NCBI GenBank assembly: GCA_016125185.1
Contig: WGMG01000001.1
Span: 620,001-684,000 of the forward strand
Reading direction: 5' to 3'
DNA from: Armatimonadota bacterium
GTDB taxonomy: Bacteria > Armatimonadota > Fimbriimonadia > Fimbriimonadales > Fimbriimonadaceae
DNA length: 64,000 nt
Part shown: in pieces, positions 9,636 to 18,970 of the stretch
Numbering within the stretch: position 1 is the stretch's first letter
How the letters are laid out: each line of letters opens with the position of its first letter
The notes under the pieces: generated by a model
Told to the model about the DNA's origin: nothing
Databases searched by the model: none
Seen by the model: only the letters and a program-made list of their open reading frames with translations
Translations under genes and position numbers: made by a program

Positions 9636-10490
9636 GTGTCCACGGGAAATCCCTACATCGAATTTCGAGACGTTTCCGTGTCTTATCGGAAGCATGCAGA
9701 GGCGGTAGCCCAATGCAATCTCGTTATCGAAGAGGGAGAATTTGTGTTCCTGGTGGGCAAAACGGGAGCGGGAAAAAGCACCCTGCTCAAGCTGATTTCC
9801 CGCGAAGTTGCGCCGAATGCCGGGCGAGTGGTGGTAGCGGGAAAAGAGATCAATAAACAGCTTCCGCTGACGATTCCTAGGCTGCGCCGCAAGATGGGCA
9901 TCGTGCCGCAGGACTTCGCCCTTCTGCCCAAAAAGACGGTCGCCGAGAACATCGCTTACGCCAGCCGCGCGGCGGGCAAGACCAAGCGGCAGACGCGCCG
10001 TCGAATGGCGTTCATCTTGTTCGGAATCCACCTCGACCACAAGATGAACAGCTTCCCGGACGAGCTTTCGGGCGGTGAACGGCAGAGGGTGGCGATCGGA
10101 CGGGCGCTGATCAACGATCCTCCGCTGTTGTTGGCGGATGAGCCAACCGGTAACCTTGACCCCGAGCACTCGATGGAGGTCATGCAACTCCTGATGAACC
10201 TCAACGAGCGCGGGACGACGGTCGTGGTCGCCAGCCACGACATGATGGTGGTGGAGAAGCTTGGTAAGCGGATCATCCGCTTGGATCAAGGTCGCGTTGT
10301 TTCGGACACGAAGTTCCCCGAAATGGGTCAAGACGAGCCGCCGACCGATGAGATTGAAGAGCCGGTCGAAGAAGTCGCGGCCGGGGAAGCGAGCGAACCA
10401 GCGATCGTCGGAGAGCCTGTAACGGAAGAAGAAATCGGAGCCGTTGAAGAGCCCGGTGATCCCGAAGAGGAGTCGTCCGCCGATGTTTGA
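9636..10490 (+). CDS. ftsE: Cell division ATP-binding protein FtsE
   Basis: A 284 aa ABC ATPase that pairs with FtsX to regulate septal peptidoglycan hydrolases. Walker [10 protein letters not shown] is at residues 41-49, the signature is LSGGERQR, Walker B is [12 protein letters not shown] and the switch His is in VASHD. It starts at GTG. The usual FtsE is about 220-230 aa; here an acidic tail of roughly 55 residues, rich in Glu and Pro, is added. The 3' end overlaps ftsX by eight bases, and the order ftsE-ftsX-M23 peptidase is a clear operon. Confidence 0.96.
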   Translation: MSTGNPYIEFRDVSVSYRKHAEAVAQCNLVIEEGEFVFLVGKTGAGKSTLLKLISREVAPNAGRVVVAGKEINKQLPLTIPRLRRKMGIVPQDFALLPKKTVAENIAYASRAAGKTKRQTRRRMAFILFGIHLDHKMNSFPDELSGGERQRVAIGRALINDPPLLLADEPTGNLDPEHSMEVMQLLMNLNERGTTVVVASHDMMVVEKLGKRIIRLDQGRVVSDTKFPEMGQDEPPTDEIEEPVEEVAAGEASEPAIVGEPVTEEEIGAVEEPGDPEEESSADV

Positions 10491-11358
10491 TCGCCTAACC
10501 TTTATCCTTGGCGAGACCTTGGTTTCCATCCGCCGAAACTTCGGCATGGTCATCCTCGGAATCCTCACTGTGTCGGTTTGTCTGTACATCACCGGCGGCC
10601 TGACGCTGACGTATCGGAGTATCCTGACATACGGTCAAGGATTGACCGGACGGTTCGAGATGCGGGTTTATCTCCAGGACGGGACCTCGAAATACCAGAT
10701 TTCCGACATCGCGAAGCAGATTCGCGCGATGGACGGCGTTGCTACCGTCAACTGGATTCCCAAGGACCTCGCCTGGGAGAAAATGAAGCGCGAAAATCCC
10801 GAACTGACGCGCGATCTTAACAACGTTCTGCCCGACGCCTACAAGGTCGTTTTAACTGACCTGAGCAAGGGCGACGCCATCGCCAAAACGATTCAAGCGA
10901 TCCCCCAAGTTGAGCCGGGCGGCGTGCGGTATCTCCGCAACGCCCAGAAGCAGGTCGATGACCTCTTACGCTTTTTGAAATGGATCGGCCTTGTGGCCGG
11001 GGGCCTGCTGGCGCTGATTTCTGGCGTCCTGATCTTCACCGTCGTTCGCCTGACGGCCATGTCGCGCCGCCTGGAACTGCGCATCATGAACCTCGTGGGG
11101 GCCAGCTACGCCACGATCTACACGCCTCTGATGCTTGAGGGCGTCTTCCAGGGCCTGGTCGGTGGATTGGCGGCTAGCCTTTTGCTCCAACTCTCGTACC
11201 ACGAACTCGCGAGGGTGGTACACGGCTACGAATTTCTGGCGGAGCTTCCGCCATTTCCCGGCAATCAGGTCATGGTGGCCTGCTCGATCGCTGGCGGGAC
11301 CTACGGGCTGATCTGCTCGCTCCTGGCCCTCGTCAGCCTCCAAAGGAGAATCGCATGA
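10483..11358 (+). CDS. ftsX: Cell division membrane protein FtsX (permease-like)
   Basis: A 291 aa integral membrane partner of FtsE. The ATG at 10483 fits best: it gives the typical [20 protein letters not shown] start and follows GAAGAGGAG at 10464-10472. There is one N-terminal helix, an extracytoplasmic domain (about residues 45-165) that in known systems contacts a murein hydrolase or its activator, then three C-terminal helices. It overlaps ftsE upstream, and its TGA overlaps the ATG of the next gene (ATGA). Confidence 0.95.
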   Translation: MFDRLTFILGETLVSIRRNFGMVILGILTVSVCLYITGGLTLTYRSILTYGQGLTGRFEMRVYLQDGTSKYQISDIAKQIRAMDGVATVNWIPKDLAWEKMKRENPELTRDLNNVLPDAYKVVLTDLSKGDAIAKTIQAIPQVEPGGVRYLRNAQKQVDDLLRFLKWIGLVAGGLLALISGVLIFTVVRLTAMSRRLELRIMNLVGASYATIYTPLMLEGVFQGLVGGLAASLLLQLSYHELARVVHGYEFLAELPPFPGNQVMVACSIAGGTYGLICSLLALVSLQRRIA

Positions 11359-12527
11359 GAAAAGGACTACTCATTTGCGCACTCGCGCTGGTCGTCGTCC
11401 CCGTGGCGACCCTCGGACAGAAGTCGCTCAAAACACTCAAGAGGGGATTGGAAGACGTTCAGCGTTCCAAGCGCTCGGCCCAGAAGAAACTGAAGCAGAC
11501 TAAGGCGAATATCGTCGATGTCAAGGCTCAGATGAGCCAATTGGAGGATCGCATGCAGAAGGCGTCCGACAACCTGGAAGATACGAAATCCCGCCTGGAG
11601 CGCGAGCGCGAACAACAGGCGACCTTGACCAAGGAATTGGCGGCGGCCCAGGCGAAGGTGAAGGAGAAGCGGGTCGAAGTTGAGCGGCGAGTACGCTCGC
11701 TCTACATGGAAGGCAAGCCCAATGTGCTGGAGTTCGTGTTCGGGTCGCAAAGCTCGGCAGATCTTGCCACGCGAGAGTTCATCGCTACGCGGGTGAAGAA
11801 AGCCGACCACAAGTTGTTTGAAGACTTCCGCGACGACCGCGACGATGCGCAGAAGAAGAAGAAGGAACAGGACCAGGTGGTGCGCCAGGTGGCCTCGCTT
11901 CAGCAGGAGCAGGTTCAACGCCAGCACGAATTGGAGAGTACGCAGAAGGCGAAGGAGAGCTATCTCAACGGCCTGGAAAGCAAGAAGGTCGATTTGCAGG
12001 AGGCTCTGGATCAACTCGATTCCGACTCCGAAGCGATTCAAAGCGAAATTCGAGCCGCGATGGCTCGCGCCAAAGCCGAGGAAGCACGCCGTCGAGCCGA
12101 GGCGAAGAAGCAGGGCAAGCCCTACGTTCCACCACCCAAGAGCAAGGGTGGGTTGGTTCGCCCCACGGGCGGGCCGATCACCAGTGGCTTTGGCCAGCGA
12201 TACCACCCGATTTTGCACTACACGCGGCTCCATGCCGGCATCGACTTTGGCGGCGGCTACGGCGCGGCAGTATATTCGGCAGGAACCGGAACGGTTATCG
12301 CCGCGGGCACGCGAGGCGGCTACGGAAACTGCATCGTGATCGACCATGGCAACGGCATGTCGACTCTGTACGGCCATCTTTCGAGGATCATGGTTTCCGC
12401 CGGTCAAACCGTCGGCAGTCACCAGAGAATCGGGTCGATCGGCTCGTCGGGATTGGCGACTGGCCCCCACCTTCACTTCGAAGTCCGTATCAACGGCTCG
12501 CCGGTGAATCCGCTCCGATACTTGTAA
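11355..12527 (+). CDS. Coiled-coil M23 peptidoglycan endopeptidase (EnvC-like), FtsEX partner
   Basis: A 390 aa exported protein: signal peptide 1-21, a long coiled coil (about 22-250), a Pro/Lys linker, and a LytM/M23 domain (about 260-390). The zinc ligands look intact: HAGID (HxxxD) and the HLH of PHLHFEV, so it is probably an active DD-endopeptidase rather than a degenerate activator like E. coli EnvC. It is translationally coupled to ftsX by an ATGA overlap. In known systems FtsX pulls on the coiled coil of such partners to switch on hydrolysis at the septum. Confidence 0.93.
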   Translation: MRKGLLICALALVVVPVATLGQKSLKTLKRGLEDVQRSKRSAQKKLKQTKANIVDVKAQMSQLEDRMQKASDNLEDTKSRLEREREQQATLTKELAAAQAKVKEKRVEVERRVRSLYMEGKPNVLEFVFGSQSSADLATREFIATRVKKADHKLFEDFRDDRDDAQKKKKEQDQVVRQVASLQQEQVQRQHELESTQKAKESYLNGLESKKVDLQEALDQLDSDSEAIQSEIRAAMARAKAEEARRRAEAKKQGKPYVPPPKSKGGLVRPTGGPITSGFGQRYHPILHYTRLHAGIDFGGGYGAAVYSAGTGTVIAAGTRGGYGNCIVIDHGNGMSTLYGHLSRIMVSAGQTVGSHQRIGSIGSSGLATGPHLHFEVRINGSPVNPLRYL

Positions 12528-12568
12528 AGCCAGTATTTATACGAGGCTCCTGGCAATTCTAACAGGGA

Positions 12569-12579
12569 ATCACCTCCTT
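12569..12579 (+). other. 11-base match to the 3' end of 16S rRNA (anti-Shine-Dalgarno)
   Basis: The string ATCACCTCCTT in the short gap before the second M23 gene equals the conserved terminal bases of bacterial 16S rRNA. It could pair with a Shine-Dalgarno sequence but is most likely chance. Confidence 0.2.
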
Positions 12580-12616
12580 GGTCTCCGCTCATGGATGGGC
12601 GGTTGCGTGGGAATTC

Positions 12617-13579
12617 ATGGATCGATTCAGCTTAGCCCGTCGGTGGGCGTTCCTTTTGGCGTGCCTGTGTCTCGGCGTCGCCGCGTTGGCCTTTGGCGCT
12701 CGCCACAAGAGCCTGTCTCGGCTTCAGGCCGGGCTCGAAGGCGTGCGTAAGAGTTCCGTCGCGGCCCAGGACCGAATCGATGCTTTGGACGAGCGAGAGG
12801 CTGGCCTCATGGACAAGGTGGAAGCGTCGAAGTCGTTCGTCAAGGTGCACGAGAGTCTGGCCACCGTCAAGAAGGCCGTTGAAAAGGCAAGATCGGTTCG
12901 CGATCTTCGCAAGAAACTGACGAGCCTATATGACCATGGTCACACGAAGGCGCTCGCTTTGATCATCGATGGCGACGTCCGACAAGGACTCTCCGAGGTC
13001 ACATCCAAGCAGGAAGTTCTTGATGCCATCGAAAAGGCCGATGACTACAGCCCAAAGACGATTCCGCTTGCAAATGCCGAGCTGAAGAAGATCCGCTACG
13101 AGCGAGATGCGCTTCAGAAAAAGCTGGACAAGTGCGCCGTCGATGAGCGATCGATCCTGGCCGAAATGAAGGTGGTCAAAGACCTTGGATTGGGAGATAT
13201 CGAATTCATTCGACCAGTGCCGGGCAAGGTCACGAGCCCGTTCGGCGAGCGCCTGCACCCGCTGGAACACACGGATAAGCCCCACGAAGGCGTCGATCTG
13301 CGGGGTGGCATCGGCGATCCGGTCAAGGTCGCCGCTTCGGGCAAGGTCATCTTCACCGGCGTCCAGCGCGGCTACGGAAACATCATCGTTGTCCAGCACA
13401 ACGACACGTATGAGACGGCCTATGGTCACCTCTCGGAAATCGACGTCGAGGTCGGCGATACCGTCGAGCAGGGTGATGTGATCGGTAAGGTGGGCGCGAC
13501 TGGTCGTGTGACCGGCCCCCATCTTCACTTTGAAATTCGTGTGAATGGCGAACCGGTGGACCCGCTTCCCTACCTTTAA
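12617..13579 (+). CDS. Second coiled-coil M23 peptidoglycan endopeptidase
   Basis: A 320 aa exported protein. The ATG at 12617 is preferred because it gives a clean signal peptide (MDRFSLARRWAFLLACLCLG); a TTG at 12578 would add 13 residues. A shorter coiled coil (about 35-190) precedes a LytM/M23 domain with ligands HEGVD (HxxxD) and PHLHFEI. The protein ends VDPLPYL, closely like the NPLRYL end of its neighbour, so the two are probably duplicates that diverged in the helical part. It lies 89 bases after the first M23 gene on the same strand and is likely part of the FtsEX operon. Confidence 0.9.
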   Translation: MDRFSLARRWAFLLACLCLGVAALAFGARHKSLSRLQAGLEGVRKSSVAAQDRIDALDEREAGLMDKVEASKSFVKVHESLATVKKAVEKARSVRDLRKKLTSLYDHGHTKALALIIDGDVRQGLSEVTSKQEVLDAIEKADDYSPKTIPLANAELKKIRYERDALQKKLDKCAVDERSILAEMKVVKDLGLGDIEFIRPVPGKVTSPFGERLHPLEHTDKPHEGVDLRGGIGDPVKVAASGKVIFTGVQRGYGNIIVVQHNDTYETAYGHLSEIDVEVGDTVEQGDVIGKVGATGRVTGPHLHFEIRVNGEPVDPLPYL

Positions 13580-13616
13580 TGCCGCCGGACAAAAGTAAAC
13601 TGTCGTCATTAAAGAT

Positions 13617-15005
13617 ATGGCGACGACTCTTTTTGACAAGGTTTGGGATCGACACAAGGTTGCGGATTTACCGGGCGGCGGCACGCTACTCTACATCGAC
13701 CGACACCTCGTCCACGAAGTGACGTCGCCGCAGGCGTTCGATGGTCTGCGCGAGAAAAACCGTCCGGTGCGCCGACCTGACTTGACCTTCGCCACCGCCG
13801 ACCACAACGTTCCGACCGATGGCCGAGCGATCGATGAATCGACGCTGAGCGGCAAACAGCTTGCCGCCCTCTCTCGAAACGCGAAGGAGTTCGGCGTGCC
13901 ACTTTTCGGCTATGGCCACGCGAAGCAAGGCATCGTCCACATCATCGGCCCTCAGCTTGGCATCACGCTTCCCGGCCTCACTATCGTTTGTGGCGACAGC
14001 CACACATCCACTCATGGCGCGTTCGGCGCGCTCGCATTCGGCATTGGCACCACCGAGGTTGAGCACGTTCTGGCGACGCAGACCCTGCGCAGTTCGGCAA
14101 AGCCGAAGTCGCTCGGTATTCGGGTTGACGGCAAACTGGGCTTCGGCGTCACGGCAAAGGACGTCATCCTCGCGATCATCCGCAAGCTGGGTGCGAGCGG
14201 TGGAACCGGCTACGTGGCCGAATACTATGGTCCGGCGATCGAAAACCTGGGGATGAGTGGCCGCATGACAATCTGCAACATGAGCATCGAGATGGGCGCT
14301 CGGGCGGGCATGATCGCCCCCGACGACATCGCATTCGAATACATTCAGGCCGAAGACCGTCCGTTTGCACCAAAGGGTGCCGACTTCGACGCGATGGTCG
14401 CCCAGTCAAAAGATTTGAAGACCGACGATGCGTCGGCGTTCACCCGCCACGAGACCCTCAACGCCGACGATTTGGCGCCGCAGATTTCGTGGGGAACGAC
14501 CCCGGCCATGACAATCGACATCGACGGCGCAATTCCCGAGCCGAAGGACGCCTCGGAGGAAAGGGCCTTGCGGTACATGGGTTTGCACGCTGGAGACCGA
14601 ATGGCCGACCAAAACGTCAATACCGTGTTCATCGGCTCGTGCACCAACGCCCGCATCGAAGACCTGCGTCAGGCGGCTTCGGTGGTCAAGGGGCACCACG
14701 TCGCTTCGGGCGTCCGAGCTATGGTGGTACCGGGTAGCGAGGCGGTGAAGGAGTTAGCCGAAGCTGAAGGATTGCGAGAAATCTTCACCGAAGCCGGGTT
14801 CGAATGGCACCGCGCCGGATGCTCGATGTGCCTGGGCATGAACGGAGATATTTTGCGACCCGAACAGCGAAGCGCTTCGACCTCCAACCGACCGTATGAA
14901 GGGCGACAAGGACCGGGTTCGCGCACGCACCTGGTTTCGCCGATTACGGCGGCGGCGACGGCCCTCAAGGGCAAGTTCGCCGACCCTCGCGAGTATTTGT
15001 CATGA
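13617..15005 (+). CDS. leuC: 3-isopropylmalate dehydratase large subunit
   Basis: A 462 aa aconitase-family enzyme that isomerises 2- to 3-isopropylmalate in leucine synthesis. The 4Fe-4S ligands are visible as the Cys in GSCTNAR and the CSMC pair of GCSMCLGMN; the substrate region DHNVPT and the RTHLVSP end are also typical. The small subunit leuD, needed for activity, is not adjacent and not in the window; the next gene is ogt, joined by an ATGA overlap. The isopropylmalate rather than homoaconitate specificity is inferred from overall resemblance. Confidence 0.95.
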   Translation: MATTLFDKVWDRHKVADLPGGGTLLYIDRHLVHEVTSPQAFDGLREKNRPVRRPDLTFATADHNVPTDGRAIDESTLSGKQLAALSRNAKEFGVPLFGYGHAKQGIVHIIGPQLGITLPGLTIVCGDSHTSTHGAFGALAFGIGTTEVEHVLATQTLRSSAKPKSLGIRVDGKLGFGVTAKDVILAIIRKLGASGGTGYVAEYYGPAIENLGMSGRMTICNMSIEMGARAGMIAPDDIAFEYIQAEDRPFAPKGADFDAMVAQSKDLKTDDASAFTRHETLNADDLAPQISWGTTPAMTIDIDGAIPEPKDASEERALRYMGLHAGDRMADQNVNTVFIGSCTNARIEDLRQAASVVKGHHVASGVRAMVVPGSEAVKELAEAEGLREIFTEAGFEWHRAGCSMCLGMNGDILRPEQRSASTSNRPYEGRQGPGSRTHLVSPITAAATALKGKFADPREYLS

Positions 15006-15499
15006 CCGAATCGGCGATCGTTCACGCGGAGATCGACTCGCCGATCGGACCGATTCACCTCTTTGCCAACGAGAACGGACTCACCGGGCTGTACATGAAC
15101 ACGCACCGCGACGCGTTGCCTCCGGCCGCCATGCTGTCCGCCGATCAGAACCTGTTTTTGGCCTCAGCGGCCAAGGAGTTGGGCGAGTACTTCGAGGGCA
15201 AAAGGAAGGATTTCTCTGTCACGTTGGACCCGCAAGGAACGCAGTTCCAGATGCGCGTGTGGACCGAATTGCTGAACATTCCGTTTGGCCAAACCATCAG
15301 CTACGGCGAGTTGGCTAAGCGGCTCGGTGACCCATTGTTGACAAGGGCGGTTGGAACAGCCAACGGTCAAAATCCCATTTCCATCATTATTCCGTGCCAC
15401 CGGGTGATTGGCGCGAATGGGCATCTGACCGGATACGGCGGTGGAATCGAAAAGAAGCGATGGCTTTTGGACCACGAGGCCGAGGACACTCTCTTTTGA
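15002..15499 (+). CDS. ogt: Methylated-DNA--protein-cysteine S-methyltransferase
   Basis: A 165 aa suicide DNA-repair protein that removes O6-alkyl groups from guanine. The acceptor cysteine is in the IIPCHRVIG motif. The upstream helix [16 protein letters not shown] (DNA-binding) and the downstream [13 protein letters not shown] are typical of the family. The ATG overlaps the leuC stop (ATGA), so it is probably cotranscribed with leuC, a partner with no evident functional link. Confidence 0.95.
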   Translation: MTESAIVHAEIDSPIGPIHLFANENGLTGLYMNTHRDALPPAAMLSADQNLFLASAAKELGEYFEGKRKDFSVTLDPQGTQFQMRVWTELLNIPFGQTISYGELAKRLGDPLLTRAVGTANGQNPISIIIPCHRVIGANGHLTGYGGGIEKKRWLLDHEAEDTLF

Positions 15500-15957
15500 G
15501 CGCCGCGGAATACATGATCAGCTTCGACCCCGGCCAACTCCAGCGGGATCGAATGTACGAATATCTGAGCCGGAGTTACTGGTCGCCGAACATCCGCCGG
15601 GACGTCTTCGACCGCCAGATCGACCATAGCTTCTGCGTTGGTGCGTACTTGACCGAAACCGGTGAGCAGATCGGCTTTGCCCGGCTTGTTACCGATTACG
15701 GTCGGTTCGCCTACTTGGCCGACGTGTATGTTCTGCCCGAGCATCAAGGCAAGGGCATCGCCCAAGCGATGGTCGGTGGGCTTATCGAGCACGACTGTGT
15801 GAAGACGGTGGGGCATTGGATTCTGGCCACCAAGGATGCCCACACCTTGTACGAAAAGTTCGGATTCGAAGCCACGAACGAGCGATACATGTTCATGCGG
15901 AAGTCGATGGAACGATGGCAAGAAGCCGTTTCTCCGCCGACCGAAAATGCTTCATAA
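15496..15957 (+). CDS. GNAT family N-acetyltransferase
   Basis: A cytosolic protein of about 153 aa with the GNAT fold: FARLVTDYGRFAYLADVYVLPEHQGKGIAQAM contains motif A (V..EHQGKGIA) for acetyl-CoA binding, and DAHTLYEKFGFE is the C-terminal motif. The substrate is unknown. The likely start is TTG at 15496, which overlaps the ogt stop as TTGA and has GAGGA at 15482-15486 with good spacing; the first ATG in frame (15514) has no such site. Confidence 0.85.
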   Translation: MSAAEYMISFDPGQLQRDRMYEYLSRSYWSPNIRRDVFDRQIDHSFCVGAYLTETGEQIGFARLVTDYGRFAYLADVYVLPEHQGKGIAQAMVGGLIEHDCVKTVGHWILATKDAHTLYEKFGFEATNERYMFMRKSMERWQEAVSPPTENAS

Positions 15958-15963
15958 TGAGTT

Positions 15964-16197
15964 ATGCCGACTGTTCGCGTGTCCGTCACTCTCAAGCCAT
16001 CTCTGCTCGATTCTGCGGGCCGAACGGTTGCCGGTTCTCTCCAGCACCTTGGCTACGGTGAAGTCCAGGACGCCCGAATCGGCAAGCTGATCCAACTGGA
16101 AGTCGACCAAGTCGAGGAAGGCCGAATTCGCGAAATGTGCCAGAAGCTCCTCGCGAACCCGGTGATCGAAGACTTTTCTTACGAGGTGGTTGGTTGA
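15964..16197 (+). CDS. purS: Phosphoribosylformylglycinamidine synthase subunit PurS
   Basis: A 77 aa structural subunit of the three-part FGAM synthase (PurS-PurQ-PurL) of purine synthesis. The sequence VSVTLKPSLLDSAGRTVAGSL and the KLIQLEVD strand match the family, and the length is standard. It lies six bases after the GNAT gene and overlaps purQ by four bases. purL is not in the window. Confidence 0.95.
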   Translation: MPTVRVSVTLKPSLLDSAGRTVAGSLQHLGYGEVQDARIGKLIQLEVDQVEEGRIREMCQKLLANPVIEDFSYEVVG

Positions 16198-16877
16198 AGG
16201 TTGCCGTTCTCCAATTTCCCGGCTCGAACTGTGACCAAGACGCGCTGAAGGCGTTGCGTGAGGACATCGGCGTGGCTGCCGAATACGTGTGGCATGACGA
16301 GTCGTCGCTGGCTGGTTACGACGCGGTTTTTGTTCCCGGTGGCTTCACCTACGGTGACTATCTCCGCTGTGGCGCCATCGCCTCCCGTTCCCCAATTTTG
16401 CTCGCGACAAAGCAGTTTGCCGAAGAAGGGCGACCGGTCATCGGCGTCTGCAATGGCTTCCAGATTTTGACCGAAGCTGGTTTGTTGCCTGGAGCGCTGA
16501 CCCGCAATATCCGCCAACAGTTCATCTGCGACGACGTCTATCTCCGGGCCGAAACGCGACGCTCGATTTGGACGTCGGGAGTGGAAAGGGTCATCCGAAT
16601 TCCTATCGCTCACGGCGAAGGTCGGTATATAATCGATGAAGACGGCCTGAAGAAGCTCGAAGATAACGAACAAATCGCGTTCCGATACGTTAACTCGTCT
16701 GGCGAACCTGACGAATCGGCCAATGTGAACGGTTCAGTCTCTAGCATCGCCGGTGTTTTGAACCGGCAAGGCAACGTTCTCGGCATGATGCCGCACCCCG
16801 AACGAGCGTCAAAGGAACTCTTGGGAGGAACCGATGGGTTAACAATCCTAAGGGCCTTTTCTCTCGTGAAGGCATAG
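16194..16877 (+). CDS. purQ: Phosphoribosylformylglycinamidine synthase subunit PurQ (glutaminase)
   Basis: A 227 aa class I glutamine amidotransferase supplying ammonia to PurL. It begins KVAVLQFPGSNCDQD and has the nucleophile Cys in GVCNGFQ and the His/Glu pair in PHPE. The start is TTG at 16194, giving the normal family length; it overlaps the purS stop as TTGA, and GAGGTGG at 16183-16189 serves as ribosome-binding site. The longer frame from 16137 would lie inside purS. Confidence 0.96.
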   Translation: MKVAVLQFPGSNCDQDALKALREDIGVAAEYVWHDESSLAGYDAVFVPGGFTYGDYLRCGAIASRSPILLATKQFAEEGRPVIGVCNGFQILTEAGLLPGALTRNIRQQFICDDVYLRAETRRSIWTSGVERVIRIPIAHGEGRYIIDEDGLKKLEDNEQIAFRYVNSSGEPDESANVNGSVSSIAGVLNRQGNVLGMMPHPERASKELLGGTDGLTILRAFSLVKA

Positions 16878-16890
16878 AGATTTTTGGGGT

Positions 16891-16902
16891 TTGGCCAAAA
16901 AT
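16891..16902 (+). promoter_or_regulatory. TTGGCCAAAAAT motif upstream of NlpC/P60 gene
   Basis: Twelve-base string 14 bases before the ATG at 16917; the same string lies 11 bases before the J-domain gene at 36330. It contains the palindrome TTGGCCAA. Possible operator or promoter part; function not known. Confidence 0.35.
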
Positions 16903-16916
16903 TACTTTTAGGGACC

Positions 16917-17576
16917 ATGATGAGAAAGAGAGCATTAGTTGGTTTGATGGTTGGAATGGCGTCCCTGTCGCTCGCTTCGGACGGACGCGTTCTTGGCAAC
17001 CTCGGCCAAACGCTTGAAACCGCGAAGATTTATGCCGCGCCGAACACCAAGTCGCGCGTTTACTACAAGGCCAAGCAATACCAGTATCTGATCGTTAGCA
17101 AGTACAACGACAACTACCACAAGGTGGTGATGTCGAACGGCGTGTACGGCTATGTGCGATCCTCGGAAGCGGTCATTCTGCCGCAGGTCGTGCGCACGGC
17201 TCAGCTTTCGTCGCGAGCGTCCGCCGCCCGCAAAGGTTTGAATTACATCGGCACGCCCTACGTTTGGGGCGGTGACGACATCAACAACGGCATCGACTGT
17301 TCCGGCTTCGTGAAGAAGCTGTACGGCGACATCGGCATCGATCTGCCGCGAACCGCCGCCGAGCAGGCCAAGGTCGGTAAACCGATTACTCGCCTGGAAG
17401 AGCTTCAGCCCGGCGACCGACTGTATTTCTGGGAAAAGAAGCGCAACACGATTGGTCACACGGGGCTGTATCTTGGCAACGGCTACTTCGTCCACTCCTC
17501 GCGGGGGCACAACGGCGTCAACACCGACCGCCTGACCGAGAAGTGGCTGAAGATCCTGGTTGCGGCTCGACGCTAG
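16917..17576 (+). CDS. Secreted NlpC/P60 peptidoglycan hydrolase with SH3-like domain
   Basis: A protein of about 219 aa. The ATG at 16917 gives a signal peptide (MMRKRALVGLMVGMASLSLA). An SH3b-like region (about 25-85, containing KIYAAPNTKSRVYYKAKQ) precedes an NlpC/P60 domain with catalytic Cys in GIDCSGFVKKLY, His in GHTGLYLGNG and a third polar residue near FVHSSRGH. Such enzymes cut gamma-D-Glu to diamino-acid bonds in cell-wall peptides. The stop interlocks with the convergent gene (CTAG). Confidence 0.92.
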   Translation: MMRKRALVGLMVGMASLSLASDGRVLGNLGQTLETAKIYAAPNTKSRVYYKAKQYQYLIVSKYNDNYHKVVMSNGVYGYVRSSEAVILPQVVRTAQLSSRASAARKGLNYIGTPYVWGGDDINNGIDCSGFVKKLYGDIGIDLPRTAAEQAKVGKPITRLEELQPGDRLYFWEKKRNTIGHTGLYLGNGYFVHSSRGHNGVNTDRLTEKWLKILVAARR

Positions 17577-18439
17577 TCGTTCAACCGGTCCATCACCCGA
17601 AGCTCTTCTTGCGCCTTGGCTTCCATTCGAAGCTGATCTAGCACGTTGTCCATCACGGTCGTCGAGCTCAGGTGATCGACCAGAGTCGTCGGACCCGAAA
17701 GCATTTCTTCGTAGCGGTCGGCGAGTTCCTTCAGCTTATGGATCTGGCTCCCACACTGACTGACGATTGCCGCCTGAGTTTCGGGATTGTCTTCTAGCAG
17801 CCCAATTTGATTGATGAGGCTGATCATTGCTTCGTCGCTAGCGGCCTGAATCTGCGGCGCAAAGTTCGAAGAGCGTCCTTGCGAGTCCTTTGCGAGCTTG
17901 AGGAGGCCGGCTAGGCGGTTGTAATGGGTGCATCCCGCTTCCAATAGCTCGGTGCTTTGCGCCGTCAGGACATCGCTGGCGGTTTTGATCCCAAAGACGG
18001 ATTGCCACCAGTTGCCCCACTGGTTGTGTTGGTAGCCGCGAGCGGCGTCGGGATCATACCAGCCGATGTGGCTTCCAATTCGATGCAGAAGCTTTCGTCC
18101 GCTCCCCGTGATCTTGATTTCCGGTTGAAGCGGCTTCTTGATCCGAATCCTTAGCACCACGGCAAGGATGATCGAGGCGATAGCAAGCGGAACGAAGGTA
18201 GCGGCTAACGCCAGCGGAAAGCCGCGGATGGCGAGACTGAGGATGACAAAGACGATGGCTGCCAGCGTGAAGTTGATCGACATGATCCACGATGCGACGC
18301 TGAAGTTGTTGATCGATCCGGCGAAGAGTTTGCCGCTCTTGGCCCAGAAGAAACGATCGATGCTCGACGGCTTTTTAGCCTGTCGTTCGGGACCGAGGTT
18401 GATGTTGAAGTTCACCGCTTTGTCACGCCCTTGCCTCAA
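17573..18439 (-). CDS. Hypothetical protein with two membrane helices and helical cytoplasmic tail
   Basis: A 288 aa protein of unknown function. After a polar N-terminus there are two hydrophobic segments (about 48-70 and 74-96), then a long alpha-helical region with likely coiled-coil stretches in the last 80 residues (KLKELADRYEEML, LRMEAKAQEELR). No enzymatic motif is seen. The CTAG stop overlap with the NlpC/P60 gene leaves no room for a terminator between them. The topology is my reading. Confidence 0.65.
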   Translation of the reverse strand: MRQGRDKAVNFNINLGPERQAKKPSSIDRFFWAKSGKLFAGSINNFSVASWIMSINFTLAAIVFVILSLAIRGFPLALAATFVPLAIASIILAVVLRIRIKKPLQPEIKITGSGRKLLHRIGSHIGWYDPDAARGYQHNQWGNWWQSVFGIKTASDVLTAQSTELLEAGCTHYNRLAGLLKLAKDSQGRSSNFAPQIQAASDEAMISLINQIGLLEDNPETQAAIVSQCGSQIHKLKELADRYEEMLSGPTTLVDHLSSTTVMDNVLDQLRMEAKAQEELRVMDRLND

Positions 18440-18522
18440 TGCTTACGGACGGCCCATCGCTAAGGATTCAGGCTGACAGAGATGTAAGCAACTTAACGTA
18501 AAGTTACCATCCAGAGCTGGCG

Positions 18523-18528
18523 TACAAT
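18523..18528 (+). promoter_or_regulatory. TACAAT -10-like box
   Basis: TACAAT lies 16 bases before the ATG at 18545 and overlaps an earlier in-frame ATG at 18527, which argues for the later start. No good -35 element is seen. Confidence 0.3.
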
Positions 18529-18544
18529 GACACTGGAAAGGGAC

Positions 18545-18937
18545 ATGACACGAGCGAAACTTTTGTGGATCGTTTCTGCGGTTAGCTTGTGCTTTGGAGC
18601 GGTAATGGTGGCTTTCCTTGGAAACTATGATAGCCACCGGACGAATGCCCGATACCTGTGGTGGAAGAGTGGACACGCTCCCAATGACTATCGATGGTGC
18701 CTCCATTTGTTCTTCGTCGATCCTTCCTTCCAGGATTCGATGAAGGGTAAATCCATGAGCGAGTTGCGCGACTGGCTCCCAGCAACTGGCCCTGCCAAAC
18801 CCGGCTCATGGCAGCAGGGTTGGCTTGAATCGACGCCGCCGAAACCCCACGAAACGTTCCAAGTGATCGGAGACACGAGCATAGCCATTCGTTTGGTCGA
18901 TGGAAGGTTCGACGGCATTTTTCCGATGAAGGGCTGA
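18545..18937 (+). CDS. Small membrane-anchored hypothetical protein
   Basis: A protein of about 130 aa with one N-terminal hydrophobic helix (TRAKLLWIVSAVSLCFGAVM), then a Trp- and Pro-rich outer part with no recognised domain. GGAAAGG lies just upstream of the ATG at 18545; an in-frame ATG at 18527 would add six residues but coincides with a -10-like box. No functional clue comes from the neighbours. Confidence 0.55.
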   Translation: MTRAKLLWIVSAVSLCFGAVMVAFLGNYDSHRTNARYLWWKSGHAPNDYRWCLHLFFVDPSFQDSMKGKSMSELRDWLPATGPAKPGSWQQGWLESTPPKPHETFQVIGDTSIAIRLVDGRFDGIFPMKG

Positions 18938-18970
18938 GCCAACGAGTCTCTGTTGCGGCGCCACTGTGGT

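Noticed and set aside
11367-12476. Minus-strand ORF of 369 aa opposite the first M23 gene
   Set aside because: Leu/Arg-rich shadow of a coiled-coil gene whose plus-strand product has zinc-site motifs.
14800-14825. tRNA-like GGGTTCGAAT string
   Set aside because: It lies inside leuC coding sequence and no cloverleaf can be built around it.
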